DNA of 64,000 nt from JBFMDN01 sp040753915 (GCA_040753915.1 JBFMDN010000012.1:1-64000); one strand, 5' to 3'. Positions 25,650 through 35,326 are shown, counted from the stretch's first letter. Numbers and translations: made by a program. Notes: generated from the letters alone by a model not told the origin.

Positions 25650-26594
25650 TCACCCGTTCCCCAGCGTATTAAATACACGGACAGGCTGAACGAGGACATC
25701 CGCGCCCCGCGGCTCACATCGCACGAGGATCACGAGCTTTCCCCTTTCAGAAACAATTTTGAATAGTTGCGACTGTCGAGCAGCCGCCTCGCCGAATCTG
25801 TGCAATACTGACTTCGGAAGGGAGACAGACGCTCCCCGAAGAATTCTCCGTAGCTCCGGGCCAGGAATCTGAAAGTCCTGAATATGGGACAAAGCATTCA
25901 CCACGCTGATCAGGTTTCTCGCTATCGCATCGCGACCGTCCGCGGAGATGTCCTCCACCGTGATAGCGTCGTCCACCAAGAAAGTGCCCGAAGCCAGTCT
26001 TCTGAGCCGATCTAGTCGCCCCCCCACCCCGAGATCGGCCCCGATGTCTCTGGCCAGGGACCTGGCATAGGTCCCTTTGGAACAGATCATTTCCAAATCG
26101 ACGTACGGTGGATCCCAACCCGTAACCTCAAGAGAGAAGATCTCCACCTTGCGCGGCTCCAACTCCGGGAATACTCCCCGACGTGCCAGCTTGTACAGGG
26201 GCACCCCATCTCTCTTGATCGCGGAAAAGTGTGGAGGCACCTGGTCGATCACCCCTCGGTAGGCTCCAAGCACCTGCTCCACGTGCCTTCTGGTTATTCC
26301 GGAAGGATCGCCCGTCCGTATCACGACGCCTTCGCTATCATCGGTATCGGTCTGCTCGCCCAGTTTTACCGTAAGCCTGTAGGTCTTCTTCGCTTCGTCC
26401 AGGTAATCGAGCGATCTCGTTGCCGAGCCAATCAATATCACGATCAAGCCCGTAGCAGCGGGGTCGAGAGTTCCCGTGTGTCCCACTTTGTCCGGTTTCA
26501 CCAGACGCTTGACGAGCCGGACCACATCGTTCGATGTCATGTGCTCTGGTTTGTCGACTAAGAGTATTCCGTGCATGTTCTCTTTCTTTGGCAC
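25650..26594 (-). CDS. truB: tRNA pseudouridine-55 synthase
   Basis: A 314-residue TruB that converts U55 of tRNA to pseudouridine. The catalytic aspartate is D44 in HTGTLDPAATG. The N-terminal block HGILLVDKPEHMTSNDVV and the KTYRLTVKLGEQTDTDDSEG block are characteristic; a C-terminal PUA-like region follows from about 235. The usual rbfA-truB-rpsO neighbours are absent, which is uncommon for this gene. The stop lies 45 bases from the inverted-repeat element. The minus-strand gene upstream, an AcuC-like hydrolase, is 200 bases away. Confidence 0.95.
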   Translation of the reverse strand: MPKKENMHGILLVDKPEHMTSNDVVRLVKRLVKPDKVGHTGTLDPAATGLIVILIGSATRSLDYLDEAKKTYRLTVKLGEQTDTDDSEGVVIRTGDPSGITRRHVEQVLGAYRGVIDQVPPHFSAIKRDGVPLYKLARRGVFPELEPRKVEIFSLEVTGWDPPYVDLEMICSKGTYARSLARDIGADLGVGGRLDRLRRLASGTFLVDDAITVEDISADGRDAIARNLISVVNALSHIQDFQIPGPELRRILRGASVSLPKSVLHRFGEAAARQSQLFKIVSERGKLVILVRCEPRGADVLVQPVRVFNTLGNG

Positions 26595-26795
26595 CGGGCT
26601 CTCACGATTCCGTGCACAGCCCAGTTCATGGCAATTGCTGCAACAAAAGTTTCGATCTGGTCCGAAACAACGTGGCTAAGGATCGCTTTTGAGCAAACCG
26701 CTCGCCGCTGGTCCGGAGGATGGCAATCCTCCCCTCCCGATCCGGCGGGGGGCTCATGAGCCTTTGCACGTGCACCGCCATGATCAAACAAGGCA

Positions 26796-27860
26796 TTAGA
26801 ATTGAGGCAAGTTTGGCCAGTATCGCCGGTGAGCCCCGACCACGTCCCGAAGTCGGTTAGCAAAAGAAGGGACCAAGTCCTCGAACGAAGCTTCCATGGG
26901 CACGGACTCGTTGTTCGGATCATACTGGGACAAGCAAGAAATGACTCGGTTCGCTGAATTGCGAAGGGCATCGAGGTTATACCCGCCTTCGAGCGTCATG
27001 ATCAATCGCTCCGAGCAATGGTTTGCTGCCATATGCTGAAGCATCTGGGTCATAAGCTCATACCCGTCCTCGGTCAGCCTCATCCCGCCGAGGGGATCCG
27101 AGTAATGAGCATCGAAGCCTGCAGAGACTAGGATGAGATCAGGCTTGAACGCTTCCATAATGGGGGCAACCACCATATGAAAAACGGTCAAGTATTCTGC
27201 ATCCCCGGCTCCTCCGGCCAGGGGGATGTTGACCGTATAGCCTTCTCCCTCGGCTTTGCCCACTTCCGCGATCCTGCCGGTTCCCGGGTAATGCGGGAAT
27301 TGATGCGCGGAGAAAAATAGAACCTGATTTGTCTCGTAAAACGCGTTTTGGGTCCCGTTCCCGTGATGCAAGTCCCAGTCGACAACCGCCACGCGGCGCA
27401 TGCCGTGGACTCGCAAGGCGTACCGCGCTGCCAATGCGATATTGTTGAACAAACAGAATCCCATAGCACGTCTGTACTCGGCATGATGGCCGGGAGGCCG
27501 AACCATTGCAAAACCGTTCCGCACTGTTCCGCCGACCACAGCGTCTACCAGGTTGAAGAGGCCTCCCACCGCCTTAGAGGCAGCTTCCCACGAATACGCG
27601 CATGTGGAGGTATCCGGATCCAGGTACGTGTGGGGCCGGTTGGCAGTTGCCGCAATCTGTTCCACATAGCGACGGTCATGATTCATTGAGATCTCTTCAA
27701 TCGTGGCCATGCGTGCAGGGATGTCCACCAAATTGAGCCGAGTTCGCTCCTGTTCCAGCATCTCGTAAATAACATTGAGCCGTTCGGGGCTTTCCGGGTG
27801 AAAACTCCCCATTTCGTGCTGGAGATAAATCGAGTCTGTGATAATACCGGTAGGTTTCAT
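26796..27860 (-). CDS. Histone deacetylase/AcuC family hydrolase
   Basis: A 354-residue zinc-dependent deacetylase-fold enzyme (arginase/HDAC family). Active-site blocks are all visible: RPPGHHAEYRRAMGFCLFNN with the His pair, VVDWDLHHGNGTQ with zinc ligands, VSAGFDAHYSDPLGGM, and the terminal glycine loop LEGGYNLDAL. The start at 27860 (MKPTGIITDSIYLQHEMG) follows AAGGT; a longer frame is open to 27926. Bacterial members deacetylate acetoin-linked substrates, polyamines or acetylated proteins such as acetyl-CoA synthetase; which applies here is unknown. The divergent neighbour is coaX. Confidence 0.92.
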   Translation of the reverse strand: MKPTGIITDSIYLQHEMGSFHPESPERLNVIYEMLEQERTRLNLVDIPARMATIEEISMNHDRRYVEQIAATANRPHTYLDPDTSTCAYSWEAASKAVGGLFNLVDAVVGGTVRNGFAMVRPPGHHAEYRRAMGFCLFNNIALAARYALRVHGMRRVAVVDWDLHHGNGTQNAFYETNQVLFFSAHQFPHYPGTGRIAEVGKAEGEGYTVNIPLAGGAGDAEYLTVFHMVVAPIMEAFKPDLILVSAGFDAHYSDPLGGMRLTEDGYELMTQMLQHMAANHCSERLIMTLEGGYNLDALRNSANRVISCLSQYDPNNESVPMEASFEDLVPSFANRLRDVVGAHRRYWPNLPQF

Positions 27861-28113
27861 ACATTGACCTTCTTGGGTATCTGCGAGCCCGACTCCGCCA
27901 TTGGCGCGTCTCTCCAAATTGTGCATTATACCGAATATTTAACCCTATCACTTGGAGTCCCATCCGTCAATTCTTTTCACAAAGCGTCAGCGTGCCACGT
28001 GTCCATTGCCGTATGTCCATCGAACCTCCGAAAATTCTCCTTTCCTTGGACACGCTTTGCACGTATGCTCGGACTATACCCAGTCTCGCTGACACGTGGG
28101 GAGACAAACGGAA

Positions 28114-28893
28114 ATGCTGCTGGCAATAGACGTGGGAAACACCCACACGGTTATCGGAGTTTATGACGGTCCGAACAGGCTCGGAAGTTGGCGCATTCAG
28201 ACCGTTGAAGGCGGTACCGCAGAAGAATACTGGATCAAGCTCACCAACTTAACGATGATGGGCAATATTGACGCATCCAAGATCGATGGAGTCATCATCT
28301 CTTGCGTGGTCCCTCCCCTCATCAGCGCGCTGGGAGAGCTTTGCAGCGATTTTCTCAAAGTCCGTCCCCTTTTCGTCGGACCCGGCATGAAAACGGGCAT
28401 GCCGATCAGGTACGACAATCCACGGGAAGTGGGAGCCGATAGGATTGTGAACGCTGTCGCAGCTTATGAGAAGTACAAGTGCGAATTGATAGCCGTAGAT
28501 TTCGGGACCGCCACAACGTTCGATTACATAAACGCTGCCGGAGAATACGAAGGAGGAGTCATAGCTCCAGGGGTCAAAATCGCTGCGGAAGCCCTATTTC
28601 ACAAGGCGTCAAAATTGTTCAGAGTCGAAATGGTCGCTCCAGAACGCGTCATTGCAAAAGACACCGCGTCAGCTATTCAATCCGGCATCGTTTACGGGTA
28701 CGCGTCCCTTGTTGACGGCATACTATCAAAGATGTTTCAGGAGCTCGGCGCCAGACCCAAGGTGATAGCCACAGGTGGGCTTGCGCCAGTCATCGTGGAA
28801 CACACCGAGAACGTGGACGTGATCGAAAAGGACCTGACCATGGACGGCCTCAGGATCCTCTATGCGCGCAACGTCCCTGCCAAGAAAGGCTGA
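28114..28893 (+). CDS. coaX: Type III pantothenate kinase
   Basis: A 259-residue ASKHA-fold kinase that phosphorylates pantothenate in the first step of coenzyme A synthesis. Signatures are DVGNTHTVIGVY (phosphate 1), REVGADRIVNAVAAYEKY, VDFGTATTFDYI (phosphate 2 with the catalytic acid upstream) and GGVIAPGVKIA. I chose the ATG at 28114 because MLLAIDVGNT is the usual beginning; an in-frame GTG at 28096 is possible. It is commonly coupled with birA, which is not present here. The gene is alone, divergent from the deacetylase gene. Confidence 0.95.
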   Translation: MLLAIDVGNTHTVIGVYDGPNRLGSWRIQTVEGGTAEEYWIKLTNLTMMGNIDASKIDGVIISCVVPPLISALGELCSDFLKVRPLFVGPGMKTGMPIRYDNPREVGADRIVNAVAAYEKYKCELIAVDFGTATTFDYINAAGEYEGGVIAPGVKIAAEALFHKASKLFRVEMVAPERVIAKDTASAIQSGIVYGYASLVDGILSKMFQELGARPKVIATGGLAPVIVEHTENVDVIEKDLTMDGLRILYARNVPAKKG

Positions 28894-29126
28894 TCGCTGA
28901 CGGTTGCAGCAGTGGCAGAATTCGGTACGCTGCTGCTGAAAGCTGCATAGGTTGGCAGGCACGTCAGTATGACAATCGCTTAAGACATTACCAAAAGTAC
29001 TATGAGCTCCCCGCGTGTCGAGGACATTTATGGGAGGATTACAGACCGGTGGGACGGGCATCTCGCCGTCATTGTCGAACCGGAGAAACGGACATAATTA
29101 TTGGCAACCACTATGACACACGAACA

Positions 29127-29141
29127 CCGGCGAGATGCCGG
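29127..29141. repeat. Short palindromic repeat, GGCGAGATGCC type
   Basis: CCGGC-GAGAT-GCCGG; a relative of the palindrome at 11353. Confidence 0.7.
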
Positions 29142-29323
29142 CGCTACGGGAGAATCGTGACGACCTCCCTGCGGTCAGGACCGGTCACTAACCTGCCCTT
29201 CCCTGAACAGGGATGAAGTAAGTCCGCGACCTTATTCATGAAACGGTGTACTAAGTGGTCGACGGCACAAATACGGTACCGTATCTGCACCGCGGTGTAC
29301 ATGGTGAACGCATCGTTGGCACT

Positions 29324-29374
29324 GTAGGGGCGGGCCTCGTGCCCGCCCTGGGCACCCATATGAGGTGCCCCTAC
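29324..29374. repeat. REP-like nested hairpin
   Basis: The ends GTAGGGGC (29324-29331) and GCCCCTAC (29367-29374) are inverted repeats enclosing two smaller stems (GGGC/GCCC and GGGCAC/GTGCCC). This form is common to bacterial interspersed palindromes that REP-associated transposases act on. Confidence 0.7.
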
Positions 29375-29419
29375 GTCGTGGCAGATTACGTGACCGTATT
29401 TAGGAAATGGAGCACTAAG

Positions 29420-30310
29420 TTACGCTCGAACACCGAAGAGATCGTTCGCATTGCTGCCGAGTATCCGCTCGAGCACCGCATCAGACAGCCCTAGCTTGCT
29501 CAGGTTTTTCAACTCTCGATCCCAGGCATAGGGAATATTAGGGAAGTCCGTTCCATACATTACACGATCCGGCCGAATCTCCCAGAGCGATGGTATGTCA
29601 GTCACCGGCAAGTAGTCAGCGAGAATCATTGCCGTGTCCACCCACAGATTGTCGTACCGTTCCAGCATATGTTTGTACGAGCCGAACTCGTCTGCCCCCA
29701 GATGAGGCACGCACACTCGCAGCCGAGGATAATCTCTCAGCACAGGTTCCAGCTTGTCGGCCCTGCACGTGGTGTAAGGATCCTCAACATACTCAACGTA
29801 CGGGTTGCGCGGTTCACGCCCCACGTGCATGACCAGGGGCTTGTCGAACGCCTGGCACGTGGCGTAGATCTCGTGCATCGCCGCGGTATCCATGAAAAAC
29901 CCCTGCACGTGCGCGTGCAATTTCACGCCCGCCAGACCGGACTTGAATGCTTCCTCCAGAATGGCTGAAGCTCCTTCTTCTCCAGGAAAGACCGTTGCCG
30001 TACCGATCACTCGGGGATTATCCCGGCACACCGCGGCCATATATGCGTTCAGATGTCTGGCGAGGCCCGGTCTGTGGGCATAGTGTAGAGCCACGATGCG
30101 CTCCACACCTCTGGACAAGAGAAACTCAACGATAGAGGAAGAGGGAATCCTGTACCTGATTGACCAGGCAAAGCGGTCAAACCAGCTCCAGATTGCTTGA
30201 AACAGATTGTCGGGGAAAAGATGAACGTGCGCGTCCACCACAGGTGGCAGTCCCTCCGGAATGCGATCGGATTCCGGATCGTCCATGGAATGCAGTGGAA
30301 AAGTGAGCAT
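29420..30310 (-). CDS. Amidohydrolase (metal-dependent, TIM-barrel)
   Basis: A 296-residue amidohydrolase_2-type enzyme (aminocarboxymuconate-semialdehyde decarboxylase-like superfamily). Metal-binding features are the HxH pair in VVDAHVHLFPD near residue 27, a histidine in PLVMHVGREP, the histidine in CVPHLGADE and the terminal aspartate in YGTDFPN. It should hydrolyse or decarboxylate a small organic substrate that cannot be predicted. The start at 30310 is chosen because upstream residues in the frame overlap a hairpin. It lies downstream of fhs on the same strand, 257 bases away, separated by two stem-loops, so probably not in one transcript. Confidence 0.88.
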   Translation of the reverse strand: MLTFPLHSMDDPESDRIPEGLPPVVDAHVHLFPDNLFQAIWSWFDRFAWSIRYRIPSSSIVEFLLSRGVERIVALHYAHRPGLARHLNAYMAAVCRDNPRVIGTATVFPGEEGASAILEEAFKSGLAGVKLHAHVQGFFMDTAAMHEIYATCQAFDKPLVMHVGREPRNPYVEYVEDPYTTCRADKLEPVLRDYPRLRVCVPHLGADEFGSYKHMLERYDNLWVDTAMILADYLPVTDIPSLWEIRPDRVMYGTDFPNIPYAWDRELKNLSKLGLSDAVLERILGSNANDLFGVRA

Positions 30311-30334
30311 CTTGAATTCGCCCCTGGAAATGCA

Positions 30335-30370
30335 AAACCTCCGGGACCCCATCGCTTATCCCGGAGGTTT
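30335..30370. terminator. Perfect 12-bp stem-loop upstream of the amidohydrolase
   Basis: AAACCTCCGGGA (30335-30346) pairs perfectly with TCCCGGAGGTTT (30359-30370), with a 12-base loop. On the minus strand it is followed by TTTTG, 25 bases before the amidohydrolase start. It could be a bidirectional terminator or an attenuator. Confidence 0.5.
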
Positions 30371-30508
30371 CTGAGCTCTGATCGCACCGGGGGGAGGAGC
30401 GACAGCGCTCATTTACATCTTATACATTCTTAGTAACAAGGCAACCCCATTTCGCGGCTTTTCCCAATTACCCCGCCCTCCACTCGGTAACAAGGATTCG
30501 GCTCAGAG

Positions 30509-30538
30509 CCCCGCCACGGATGCATATCCGCGGCGGGG
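30509..30538. terminator. Stem-loop downstream of fhs
   Basis: CCCCGCC-A-CGGAT, loop GCAT, ATCCG-C-GGCGGGG: a 12-pair stem with one mismatch, 30 bases after the fhs stop on the minus strand. There is no clear T-run, so it may protect the 3' end rather than terminate. Confidence 0.5.
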
Positions 30539-30566
30539 TAGGGTTCGGTGCGTCCAAGAGTAACCG

Positions 30567-32330
30567 CTAGAACACGCCCTTGACCTTGCCTGTTTCCACA
30601 TCAACGTCGACCCTGCGGAACGCGGGATTGGAACTAGTTCCGGGCATGAGAGAAATCGCTCCTGCCACTGGCACGACGAATCCTGCTCCACGATAGGTGA
30701 GGATGTCTCTGACGGGCAGTGTCCATCCCTTGGGTACTCCCTTGAGGTTCGGGTCGTGGGAGAGACTCAAATGGGTCTTGACCATGCAGGTTCCGAGCTT
30801 GGAGAGCTCCGGATCCGCTTCCATCTTCTTCGCCTTTGCTTCTGCCTCCGCGGTGTAGCTCACACCGTCTGCGCCGTAGACCTCTTTGGCAATAAGCTCG
30901 ATCCTCTGACGCAGAGGAACATCGAGCTCGTATAGGAGCTTGAATTCATTGGGCTCATTGCAAGCATCGATGACTGCGTCGGCAAACTCTAACGCGCCTT
31001 CGCCACCCTTGAGCCAGTGCTCCGATACCGCCACGCGAGCGCCCTCGGCCTCTGCCAGCCTCTTCACGGCCGCAATCTCATCCTTGGTGTCGGTATAGAA
31101 TGAGTTAATGCAAACCACGGGATTGATACCGGCCTTCTTCACCGTCCTGATGTGATGCAAAAGGTTACTGCATCCTTGCTCGACCCAGCCTACATTCTCG
31201 CCCTCGTATTCCTTCGGCATCGGCAAGCCCGGTCTAGGTACCGGGGCGCCGCCGTGGCACTTCAGGGCCCGGATTGTCGCTACGACAACTGCGCAATTGG
31301 GCTTCAGTCCTGAGAAGCGGCACTTAAGGTTCCAAAACTTCTCGAAGCCGATATCCGCTCCGAATCCGGATTCGGTTACATGATAATCTGACAGCTTCAA
31401 CCCTATTCGATCTGCGATGATGGAAGACTGGCCGATTGCAATGTTCGCGAAGGGGCCGGCATGCACGAACACGGGCTGTCCTTCGATAGACTGGAGAAGG
31501 TTCGGATTGAGCGCCTCCACCATCCAGGCAGTCATGGCACCGTCAACTTCGAGGTCCGCAGTAGTGACCGGGGCACCACTCTTGTTATACGCGACCACGA
31601 TCTTAGACATACGCTCGCGCATGTCCTTGAGGTCCGTGGAAACTGCCAGGATAGCCATGATTTCGGACGAGACTGCGATGCCAAAGGACGACCGCATCAT
31701 AAAGCCGTCCATCTTGCCGCCGATCCCGATAATAATGTTGCGCAGCGCCTGAGCACAGAAGTCGATGATCCAGCCGAATTCCACATTACGGGGATCAATG
31801 TTCAGCCGGGGCATCCCTCTCTTTGCCCATTCTTCGTCATCATAATTGAATTCATGCTGCATGCGAGCCGTGAGAGCCACCATCGCCAGGTTGTGCGCAT
31901 TCATGATAGCGTTGATGTCCCCCGTAAGCCCGAGAGAGAACGGCGTCAGCGGGATGCATTGTGCCAGTCCGCCTCCAGCCGCGGAACCTTTGATATTCAT
32001 GGTGGGACCGCCCGAAGGCTGCCGGATAGCCGCGACCACGTTCTTGCCCCGCTTGCCCAGCCCTTGCACAAGACCCATGGAACTGGTGGATTTTCCTTCT
32101 CCCAGTGGCGTGGGAGTGATTGCGGTGACGTCGATGTACTTTCCATCAGGTCTATCCTTGAGTCGATTAAGGACCTTCTTGAAATCGACTTTTGCCACAT
32201 AATGCCCGTGCGGCAGGAGCTCTTCGTCAAGGAGCCCCATTTCGTCTCTGAGCTGATACACCGTCTTCATAGTTTTTTCGGCTTCTTCGGCTATCTGCCA
32301 GTCAGCCATCTTGGTCGGATCCAGAGCCAT
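30567..32330 (-). CDS. fhs: Formate-tetrahydrofolate ligase
   Basis: A 587-residue enzyme that makes 10-formyl-tetrahydrofolate from formate and ATP, in C1 metabolism and the methyl branch of the Wood-Ljungdahl pathway. The P-loop TPLGEGKST is at 74-82. Other family blocks are AIRQPSGGPTMNIKGSAAGGG, LTGDINAIMNAHNL, PVFVHAGPFANIA and ESGFGADIGFEKF. It is about 30 residues longer than typical (around 557), with the extra length mostly in the C-terminal half. GAGGAGGT precedes the ATG. The usual partner folD and CODH/ACS genes are not in the window, so acetogenic or syntrophic use cannot be decided here. Confidence 0.96.
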   Translation of the reverse strand: MALDPTKMADWQIAEEAEKTMKTVYQLRDEMGLLDEELLPHGHYVAKVDFKKVLNRLKDRPDGKYIDVTAITPTPLGEGKSTSSMGLVQGLGKRGKNVVAAIRQPSGGPTMNIKGSAAGGGLAQCIPLTPFSLGLTGDINAIMNAHNLAMVALTARMQHEFNYDDEEWAKRGMPRLNIDPRNVEFGWIIDFCAQALRNIIIGIGGKMDGFMMRSSFGIAVSSEIMAILAVSTDLKDMRERMSKIVVAYNKSGAPVTTADLEVDGAMTAWMVEALNPNLLQSIEGQPVFVHAGPFANIAIGQSSIIADRIGLKLSDYHVTESGFGADIGFEKFWNLKCRFSGLKPNCAVVVATIRALKCHGGAPVPRPGLPMPKEYEGENVGWVEQGCSNLLHHIRTVKKAGINPVVCINSFYTDTKDEIAAVKRLAEAEGARVAVSEHWLKGGEGALEFADAVIDACNEPNEFKLLYELDVPLRQRIELIAKEVYGADGVSYTAEAEAKAKKMEADPELSKLGTCMVKTHLSLSHDPNLKGVPKGWTLPVRDILTYRGAGFVVPVAGAISLMPGTSSNPAFRRVDVDVETGKVKGVF

Positions 32331-32463
32331 AGATACCTCCTCTAATACAGTTCGCAGCGCTTCACAACGCCGCTATTCATTGTTTGGTTCACGAGAGAGT
32401 GATCTTCATACGTGGGCGAGAAAACTTAGGTATTTTAATCTCTCCCGGCAAACATAGCAAGGG

Positions 32464-32501
32464 AAAAAGCCCCGTGCCGCCACGCGCAAGCCTCAGCACG
32501 G
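32464..32501 (-). terminator. Rho-independent terminator of the purQ-like gene
   Basis: On the minus strand CCGTGC pairs with GCACGG and is followed by GGCTTTTTC. It lies 12 bases beyond the stop codon of the purQ-like gene. Confidence 0.55.
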
Positions 32502-32512
32502 TGGGAGTAGGT

Positions 32513-33322
32513 TCAGCATTCCCGAAGGAATGTTGCTGCATTTCTGAAGACCGCCAAGCCTTCCCCCTCCTCAGGAAGGTCCAGTCTCGTCCACGAGGGA
32601 TGGTTGACCCGATGCACAAAGGCCTCAGGATGGGGCATCAACCCGAAAACTCTGCCGGTAGGGTCGCACAAACCTGCAATTGCATGATTGGAGCCGTTCG
32701 GATTATATGGATACTCCATGGTGGCCTCACCGTCGGAAGACGCCACGTACCGCACTACCGCCTGGTGAGTGTCCAGGAGGCGATCCACCAACGACGCCCC
32801 CCCTGCTACGATTTTCCCTTCTCCATGACGGACCGGAAGATAGAGCCGCTTCAATCCTCTGGTGAATACGCACGGCGAGTTCCTGTCCACAGCGAGATGC
32901 ACCCATCGATCTTCAAATCGTCCGCTGTCATTCGCCGTGATGGAAATCTCCCGTCGCGTGTAATCACCGGTGGAGGCAGGGAGCATCCCAAGCTTGGTCA
33001 GGAGCTGAAAGCCGTTGCAGATTCCCAGCACGAGCCCGCCCTTGTGCACGAACTGCACCAAACGATCTATCAGACGCTCCTCCCCTATCCTCGAGTGGCG
33101 AATCCGGTTGGCGCACGCCTGTGCAGCCCCGAGATCGTCTCCGTCCAGGAAGCCGCCCGGGAACACTGCCATCTGATACGACCTGGGATCCACATCCCCT
33201 GACACGAGGAAATTGAGATGGACCAAGTCCACCTGATCGAATCCAGCCATCTCCAGGGCATGTTGCGTCTCGATTTCGCAGTTAATCCCGTGACCGGTAG
33301 TCACCAGTGCCTGTATCTTCAT
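32513..33322 (-). CDS. purQ: PurQ-like glutamine amidotransferase
   Basis: A 269-residue class I glutamine amidotransferase matching the glutaminase subunit of phosphoribosylformylglycinamidine synthase. The nucleophile is C102 in LGICNGFQLLTKLG, and the His/Glu pair lies in GLMPHPEAF near 231. The N terminus (ALVTTGHGINCEIETQHALEMAG) fits PurQ. It should feed ammonia to a separate PurL in purine synthesis; purL and purS are not in the window. The length and the tail (VHRVNHPSWTRLDLPEEGEGL) match the longer archaeal/anaerobe-type PurQ. Start at 33322, with an alternative GTG at 33340. Confidence 0.9.
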   Translation of the reverse strand: MKIQALVTTGHGINCEIETQHALEMAGFDQVDLVHLNFLVSGDVDPRSYQMAVFPGGFLDGDDLGAAQACANRIRHSRIGEERLIDRLVQFVHKGGLVLGICNGFQLLTKLGMLPASTGDYTRREISITANDSGRFEDRWVHLAVDRNSPCVFTRGLKRLYLPVRHGEGKIVAGGASLVDRLLDTHQAVVRYVASSDGEATMEYPYNPNGSNHAIAGLCDPTGRVFGLMPHPEAFVHRVNHPSWTRLDLPEEGEGLAVFRNAATFLREC

Positions 33323-33880
33323 GTGATCACTCACGCTCACTCATTTTCATCGCAGCCTTCTGTCCAAGGGGTCACAGCGGTTGTCCCAGGTGTCACGCCT
33401 TTCCCAAAGGTTCTACCTATCGCAGCCCGCGCGTGAATCCAGCACCCGTATCTCTGGGGCAAACAAGCGATATCTCTACCTCGGATGAGGCAGTCTCGCG
33501 CCTGGAAACAATACCCCAATCTTTCTCGCTTTTGAAGCGTTCGAGCATGGAAGGCGCGCGTGAGCAGCGAGGACAGGAGCCACGTCAGGAAGGTTCCGCA
33601 CGGCACGTTGTGTGTATGTCAAGCAACCATGGGGATCAATGCCCTCTCGTCGGTGACTGTGCTCGGAACTCCCGTGAGAGGAGCGTGGCGGTTCCCGTTT
33701 CCGAGCTCAACCCTGGGTAGGCATCTCCCCCGCTTTGTCATTTCCCGTGATCCACGCCCGGCAGTCTCTCCGCCGAGCTTTCCGATGCCCTTGAACAGCC
33801 ACCGGCACCGCACCACATGCTCCTTCGGCCGTCAGCACGTGCCTTCAGGCAGGGCGCCCGCGTGTCGCCAAGACACAGGA
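33323..33880. other. Non-coding stretch after nuoN
   Basis: About 560 bases between purQ and nuoN. Short open frames exist on both strands but none has a ribosome site or protein-like composition. A small stem GTGTC/GACAC follows the nuoN stop. Nothing else seen. Confidence 0.4.
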
Positions 33881-35326
33881 CTAGAAGAGCGGCTTCACGG
33901 ACTTGAGTGCAAGGTCCAAATACGTCGTCGGAAAAATCCCAATATACAGGACCGCTACCACGGCAATACCCAGCGCCACCAGCATTCCCGGATCGAACTC
34001 CAACCGGGCAGGGGTCCTGTCCGGAACTTCCATATACATCTTCATAATAACCCGGAAATAGTAGAATACTGAGGCAGCGCTCGTAAGGACACCCACTACG
34101 ACGAGCCATATATATCCCTGGCTCACGGCAGCGCCGAAGATAGCGAACTTGCCCACAAAACCGGCTGTCGGCGGCATCCCTGCCAGTGAGAACATGAACA
34201 CAGACATTACCAGGGCAAGCAATGGATTCTGGTTAGCAAGCCCGCGGTAATCATCGATAAGCACATTGGCCTCTCCCTTGCGTCCTACCAGAGCCACGAC
34301 TCCGAATGCCCCAATGTTGGTGAACGTGTACGCAAGCAGGTAATAGAGCACACCCGCTGTTCCCTGTTCGTTTCCCGCGACCATGCCGACGAGAATATAC
34401 CCCGCGTGTGCGATGCTCGAATACGCCAGCATCCTCTTGATGTTGTCCTGCACCAATGCAGCCAGGTTTCCCAGGATCATTGTCAGGAACGCGACCATCC
34501 ACAGGATCTGCGTCCAATCTGCCTGGAATGCGGGAAGAGCGTCAAAGAAGACACGCACAAACGCGGCAAATGCGGCAGCTTTGACTCCCACAGACATGAA
34601 CCCTGTTATGGGAGTGGGTGCACCTTCATACACGTCGGGCGTCCACATGTGAAAGGGGACAGCACCGACCTTGAACCCGAAGCCGATGAGCAGCAGTCCA
34701 GTGCCCACAAATGCCAGAGACGACGCATTGCCCGACTGCATGTATTTCATGATCGCTGGCAGCCCCAGGGAACCGGCGGATCCGTAAAGCAGCGCTGCCC
34801 CATAGAGGAAGATAGCGCTGGAAAAGCCCCCAAGCACAAGATACTTCAAAGCACCCTCGCTGGACTTCTGGTTACCCGGAAGGACGCCCGTGAGGATGTA
34901 TACGCTCATGGAAAGGGTCTCCAAACCTACGAATATGGTGAGCAAATGGTTTCCGGACACCATGAACATCATGCCCACCGCTGCAAAGAGAAGCAGCACG
35001 AAATATTCGGGGAGCCGCAATTCATCGTCAGCCATGTATCTTACCGAGATTAAAACAGTAAGACCAGTGGCTAAAAGAATCAGGAGGTTGAAAAACCAGG
35101 TGTATGTATCCACTACCACCAGACCTGAGAAAGACTCCTGATTGGCCGTTCGCAGAGGACCGTTGGCCATTCCTGCTATCAGGACTCCGACCACACTTAT
35201 GATGGCGGGAACCGTTATCGCACCCTTCCGGATGAATAAGCCCGCGATGAGGACCACAACGCCAGCAATACCAAGAATGACCGCCGGCAGAATGCCTCCT
35301 AGATTGATCTCGGGAACTGGGATCAT
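33881..35326 (-). CDS. nuoN: NADH:quinone oxidoreductase subunit N
   Basis: A 481-residue antiporter-like membrane subunit of complex I, with about 14 transmembrane helices. Diagnostic stretches are VGLETLSMSVYILTGVLPGNQ (conserved glutamate), FKVGAVPFHMWTPDVYEGAPTPITGFMSVGVKAAAFAAFVR (lysine and proline of the broken helix) and YSSIAHAGYILVGM. It is one of the proton channels. It is the last gene of the operon, 34 bases after nuoM. AGGAGCG lies 9 bases before the ATG. Confidence 0.95.
   Translation of the reverse strand: MIPVPEINLGGILPAVILGIAGVVVLIAGLFIRKGAITVPAIISVVGVLIAGMANGPLRTANQESFSGLVVVDTYTWFFNLLILLATGLTVLISVRYMADDELRLPEYFVLLLFAAVGMMFMVSGNHLLTIFVGLETLSMSVYILTGVLPGNQKSSEGALKYLVLGGFSSAIFLYGAALLYGSAGSLGLPAIMKYMQSGNASSLAFVGTGLLLIGFGFKVGAVPFHMWTPDVYEGAPTPITGFMSVGVKAAAFAAFVRVFFDALPAFQADWTQILWMVAFLTMILGNLAALVQDNIKRMLAYSSIAHAGYILVGMVAGNEQGTAGVLYYLLAYTFTNIGAFGVVALVGRKGEANVLIDDYRGLANQNPLLALVMSVFMFSLAGMPPTAGFVGKFAIFGAAVSQGYIWLVVVGVLTSAASVFYYFRVIMKMYMEVPDRTPARLEFDPGMLVALGIAVVAVLYIGIFPTTYLDLALKSVKPLF

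Larger units (their letters stand above)
28894..29419. other. Repeat-rich intergenic region
   Basis: About 525 bases with no gene. It holds a GGCGAGATGCC palindrome (29127-29141), two copies of a sequence related to the right end and flank of the element at 25239 (29222-29260 and 29377-29418), and a REP-like hairpin (29324-29374). Confidence 0.6.
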
